Below, piece after piece: positions 49,429 through 51,704 of a stretch of 51,704 nucleotides of DNA (position 1 is the stretch's first letter; every line of letters begins with the position of its first letter). The notes under the pieces were generated by a model. It saw only the letters and a list, made by a program, of their open reading frames with translations, was not told the origin of the DNA and made no database searches. Source of the stretch: an uncultured Oscillospiraceae bacterium (lineage in GTDB: Bacteria > Bacillota > Clostridia > Oscillospirales > Oscillospiraceae); contig CANQTW010000015.1 of NCBI GenBank assembly GCA_947626845.1, forward strand, positions 1 to 51,704. The letters are read 5' to 3'. The position numbers were made by a program, and so were the translations under genes.

Positions 49429-50565
49429 TCACACCTTTATCGATGCCCGCGTCAGGGCGTCGGCGGAGAGAATATCCTCCACCGTGTCCGCGGGGGCATT
49501 TCCATAGTCGGAAACGGCTCGCTCCACGATCTCCGAGATAGCGGAGAAGCCGATCTTTTCATTTAAAAAGGCCCTAACCGCCACCTCGTTGGCGGCGTTC
49601 ATCACGGCGGGAGCGGCGTCGTGCCGCGGGGCGGTCTCCAGGGCGATGGCCAGGCACCGGAACTTTTGGAGGTCGGGCTTTTCAAAGGTCAGCGTCCCGA
49701 CAGAGGCCAGGTCCAGCGAGCCGGCCAGGGAGGGACAGCGGGCGGGGTACGTCAGCGCCAGCTGGATAGGCAGGCGCATATCCGGCACGCCCAGCTGGGC
49801 GATGACGGCGTTGTCCGTAAACTCCACCGCCGAGTGGACGATGCTCTGGGGGTGAACCAGGACGGTGATCTGCTCAGGCGTCACGTCAAAGAGGTGCATG
49901 GCCTCAATGACCTCCAGGCCCTTGTTCATCATGGAGGCGGAGTCAACGGTCACCTTGGCGCCCATGTCCCAATTGGGGTGCCGGAGGGCCAGGGCGGGGG
50001 TGACGGCGGCCAGCTCCTCCTGGGTAAGCGTGCGGAAGGGGCCGCCGGAGGCCGTCAGCAATATACGCTTGACCTCACTTTTGGCGCCCGCGCGCAGGCA
50101 CTGGAAGATGGCGGAGTGCTCCGAGTCCACGGGGATCAACTCACAGCCGTGGGCCGCCAGCTCCCGCTTGACGATATGGCCCGCGCAGACAAGCGTCTCC
50201 TTGTTGGCCAGGGCGACGCGGCGGTTCCCGGCGCGGATGGCGGCCAGGGTGGGCAGAAGCCCCGCCACGCCCACCAAGGAGGACTCCACGATATCCGCCT
50301 CCATAGCGGCGCAGGCCATGACGCCCTCCGGGCCGGAGAGCACCTGAACGGCGGTGTCGGCCAGTCGGGTCTTCAGGTCGCGGGCGGCCTCCTTATCGGC
50401 CAGGGCCACCGCTTTGGGGGCAAATTTCCGGGCCTGGGCCTCTAAGAGCTTCGCGTTTTTGTGGGCCGTCAGGGCGATGATGGGAAGTCCCAGCAGCTCC
50501 GCCGCCTCCAGGGTCTGGGTGCCGATGGAGCCGGTGGAGCCGAGGACGGTAAGGGTATGGGACAT
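49429..50565 (-). CDS. dxr: 1-deoxy-D-xylulose 5-phosphate reductoisomerase
   Basis: The second step of the MEP pathway, NADPH-dependent. 378 residues. NADPH site LGSTGSIGTQTLE (8-20); catalytic-site blocks LVPVDSEHSAIFQCL (IPVDSEHSAIFQCL, about 141-154), LLTASGGPFR (about 169-178) and HPNWDMGAKVTVDSASMMNK (about 194-213) are intact. AAGAAGGAAA precedes the ATG. Its leader contains a nested palindromic repeat (50587-50632). Together with ispG it shows that this organism uses the MEP, not the mevalonate, route. Confidence 0.97.
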   Translation of the reverse strand: MSHTLTVLGSTGSIGTQTLEAAELLGLPIIALTAHKNAKLLEAQARKFAPKAVALADKEAARDLKTRLADTAVQVLSGPEGVMACAAMEADIVESSLVGVAGLLPTLAAIRAGNRRVALANKETLVCAGHIVKRELAAHGCELIPVDSEHSAIFQCLRAGAKSEVKRILLTASGGPFRTLTQEELAAVTPALALRHPNWDMGAKVTVDSASMMNKGLEVIEAMHLFDVTPEQITVLVHPQSIVHSAVEFTDNAVIAQLGVPDMRLPIQLALTYPARCPSLAGSLDLASVGTLTFEKPDLQKFRCLAIALETAPRHDAAPAVMNAANEVAVRAFLNEKIGFSAISEIVERAVSDYGNAPADTVEDILSADALTRASIKV

Positions 50566-50586
50566 GTTGTTTCCTTCTTTTCAGGC

Positions 50587-50632
50587 GCGGTCAAGCGGTT
50601 CCGATGTCCACATCGGACCCTGCCTGGACCGC
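50587..50632. repeat. Nested inverted repeat in the dxr leader (CCGATG/CATCGG family)
   Basis: Outer arms GCGGTC (50587-50592) and GACCGC (50627-50632). Inner arms GGTTCCGATGT (50597-50607) and ACATCGGACC (50610-50619), with a CC loop and one bulge. Read on the minus strand it shares GCAGGG-N-CCGATG with the plsX-leader copy. It lies between the dxr ATG and the cdsA stop; a further GC hairpin follows at about 50665-50690. Confidence 0.78.
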
Positions 50633-50694
50633 CCGACTGTTCAGCATAGATTCGTTGGCGCTGTGTGCCGGCGGGGTCTCCGGCCCTTACGGGA

Positions 50695-51525
50695 TCAGAG
50701 GGCCGGTATGCTGCTGACCAGCAGATACACCAGCGGGGCGGTGAAGATGATGGAGTCGAACCGGTCCAGCACGCCGCCGTGGCCGGGGATCAGGTTGCCG
50801 TAGTCCTTGATGCCGTGCTCCCGCTTGATGACGGAGAAGGCCAGGTCCCCCAGCTGGGTGGTGACGTTGCCCAGGACGGCGTAGAGCACCAGGACGCCGT
50901 AGTTTACGGGTATGCCCACGGCCTTGTCCATTATGACGCCGAAGATGAGGATGCCCAGGATGCCGAAGAGGAAGCTCCCGATGAAGCCCTCCAGGGACTT
51001 GTGGGGACTGCACTTCAAGACGCCCTTATGCTTGCCGAAAAACATGCCGCCGAAATAACCGCCGGTGTCGGACATGGCGGTGATGACGAAGGCCATGATG
51101 ACCAGCGCCCCGCCGTTTGTCATCATCCGCAGCTGCAAAAGGGCGGACAGGCACAGAGGGATCAGAAGCCCGCCGAAAAAGCCGGACAGGACGGTCTGGA
51201 ATTTGACGGGCTTCTCCGTGCCGTAGGTGAAGATGGCCTCGGCAAAGAGGATCACCATCAAAAAGGTGAGACTGATACGCAGTACCGGCTCCGCGCAGCC
51301 GAAGTAGAAGCCCAGGGGGATGGCGGCGGCGGTGAGGCCGGGCCAGATAAAATGGCGGGGATTTTTCGTGTCGCCCACGGTGCGCATCAGCTCGTAGACG
51401 CCGATGAAGCCCAGGACCGCGATGACGGCGGCCATCCAGACAGGCGGCAGCCACAGCGCCAGCACCAGCAGCAGGGCGATCATCACCGCCGCCATGATAG
51501 TTCTTGTCAAAAGCATAGTAAACAC
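50695..51525 (-). CDS. cdsA: Phosphatidate cytidylyltransferase
   Basis: Makes CDP-diacylglycerol from phosphatidate and CTP at the membrane. 276 residues, about eight membrane helices. The family signature lies at the C-terminus: FSVIKREHGIKDYGNLIPG followed by HGGVLDRFDSIIF (about 220-252), with the metal-binding Asp residues. The substrate-site DTGGYFGGMFFGKHK (about 152-166) is also present. AGGAGTG is 7-8 nt before the ATG. Starts the cdsA-dxr-rseP cluster; the usual upstream uppS is not visible. Confidence 0.96.
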   Translation of the reverse strand: MFTMLLTRTIMAAVMIALLLVLALWLPPVWMAAVIAVLGFIGVYELMRTVGDTKNPRHFIWPGLTAAAIPLGFYFGCAEPVLRISLTFLMVILFAEAIFTYGTEKPVKFQTVLSGFFGGLLIPLCLSALLQLRMMTNGGALVIMAFVITAMSDTGGYFGGMFFGKHKGVLKCSPHKSLEGFIGSFLFGILGILIFGVIMDKAVGIPVNYGVLVLYAVLGNVTTQLGDLAFSVIKREHGIKDYGNLIPGHGGVLDRFDSIIFTAPLVYLLVSSIPAL

Positions 51526-51531
51526 TCCTTT

Positions 51532-51704
51532 TTATTTCCGGAACACACGGACGGCCAGGAAAATCACCGGCGCAAATCCAATACCATACGTAAAATAAAA
51601 TATGCGCCTCTCACGCGGGAGGGTTTGGAATGTATAGGGAAGTAAGATAGGTAACAGATAAGGAATAGACATAGGTAACAGTTTTCGAGTAAAATAATGG
51701 CATC
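51532..51704 (-). CDS. Possible C-terminal end of an upstream membrane protein (partial)
   Basis: A frame open from the window edge to a TAA at 51532-51534, 6 nt before cdsA, encodes about 56 residues ending GIGFAPVIFLAVRVFRK, a plausible final membrane helix. The upstream part contains two LLPxxxPY units produced by a 24-nt duplication. It does not look like the UppS C-terminus expected here. Base composition is AT-richer than cdsA. It may equally be non-coding. Confidence 0.3.
   Translation of the reverse strand, partial: CHYFTRKLLPMSIPYLLPILLPYTFQTLPRERRIFYFTYGIGFAPVIFLAVRVFRK
51647..51681. repeat. Two-copy 24-nt direct repeat near the window end
   Basis: ATAGGTAACAG occurs at 51647-51657 and 51671-51681, a 24-nt period in an AT-rich stretch. 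If the overlapping frame is coding, it duplicates eight residues. Confidence 0.6.

Overview
The window looks like a chromosomal segment of a high-GC, anaerobic, Gram-positive Clostridia, most likely an Oscillospiraceae-type gut bacterium. This is inferred from gene content and order, not from any database search. Supporting signs are a PolC-type replicative polymerase, MEP-pathway isoprenoid genes, an LCP cell-wall ligase, an electron-bifurcating NfnAB-type pair, HrcA/CIRCE control of groESL, S-layer homology repeats, GGAGG-type ribosome binding sites and many sigma-A promoters with 17-nt spacers. No tRNA, rRNA, CRISPR array, phage or insertion sequence was seen.

Layout. Nearly all genes are on the minus strand. 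1-4.2 kb: guaA and an LTA-synthase-like sulfatase fused to S-layer homology repeats. 4.3-4.55 kb: a plus-strand 57-codon gene behind a perfect inverted repeat. 4.6-10.1 kb: the NfnAB pair, rpsU, leuS and rsfS. 10.2-10.8 kb: an AT-richer YdeI-family gene sitting between rsfS and its usual LCP/nadD partners. 11-15.4 kb: LCP protein, a NadD-YqeK fusion, yhbY, rdgB, ftsY. 15.4-22.7 kb: smc, a radical SAM gene, rnc and plsX, interrupted at 19.2-19.95 kb by a small AT-rich cassette (divergent HTH regulator and an 85-residue protein). 22.8-31.8 kb: trmFO, topA, dprA, a SpoU-type RNA methylase, a HAD hydrolase, a TPR-like membrane protein, recR and rpe. 32.1-34.2 kb: groESL with a perfect CIRCE. 34.2-37.6 kb: lipid kinase, a THUMP methyltransferase and a plus-strand DUF362/ferredoxin protein. 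37.6-42.85 kb: an envelope glycosylation module (GtrA, polytopic protein, GT2) followed by a membrane pseudokinase with two YARHG domains. 42.9-43.1 kb: a broken phosphotransferase remnant. 43.2-51.5 kb: polC, ispG, rseP, dxr, cdsA in the order common in Firmicutes.

How the genes work together. Most are core housekeeping: translation (leuS, rpsU, rsfS, yhbY, trmFO), SRP targeting (ftsY), chromosome maintenance (smc, topA, dprA, recR, polC), phospholipid and isoprenoid synthesis (plsX, cdsA, dxr, ispG) and folding (groESL). The accessory signals lie in the gaps. Two families of short palindromic repeats occur: one with GTCA-loop hairpins after the SpoU-methylase and groEL genes, and one with CCGATG/CATCGG cores in the leaders of plsX and dxr. 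There is an orphan consensus promoter with an operator-like palindrome pointing antisense into the radical SAM gene, and there are decayed or inserted small genes. The two gene-free stretches longer than 300 nt (27864-28176 and 31826-32131) are both filled by these repeats and by promoter or terminator structures. No clearly new multi-gene system is evident. The best candidates for novelty are the pseudokinase-YARHG protein, the regulated orphan promoter with its neighbouring cassette, the operator-bearing 57-codon gene and the repeat families.
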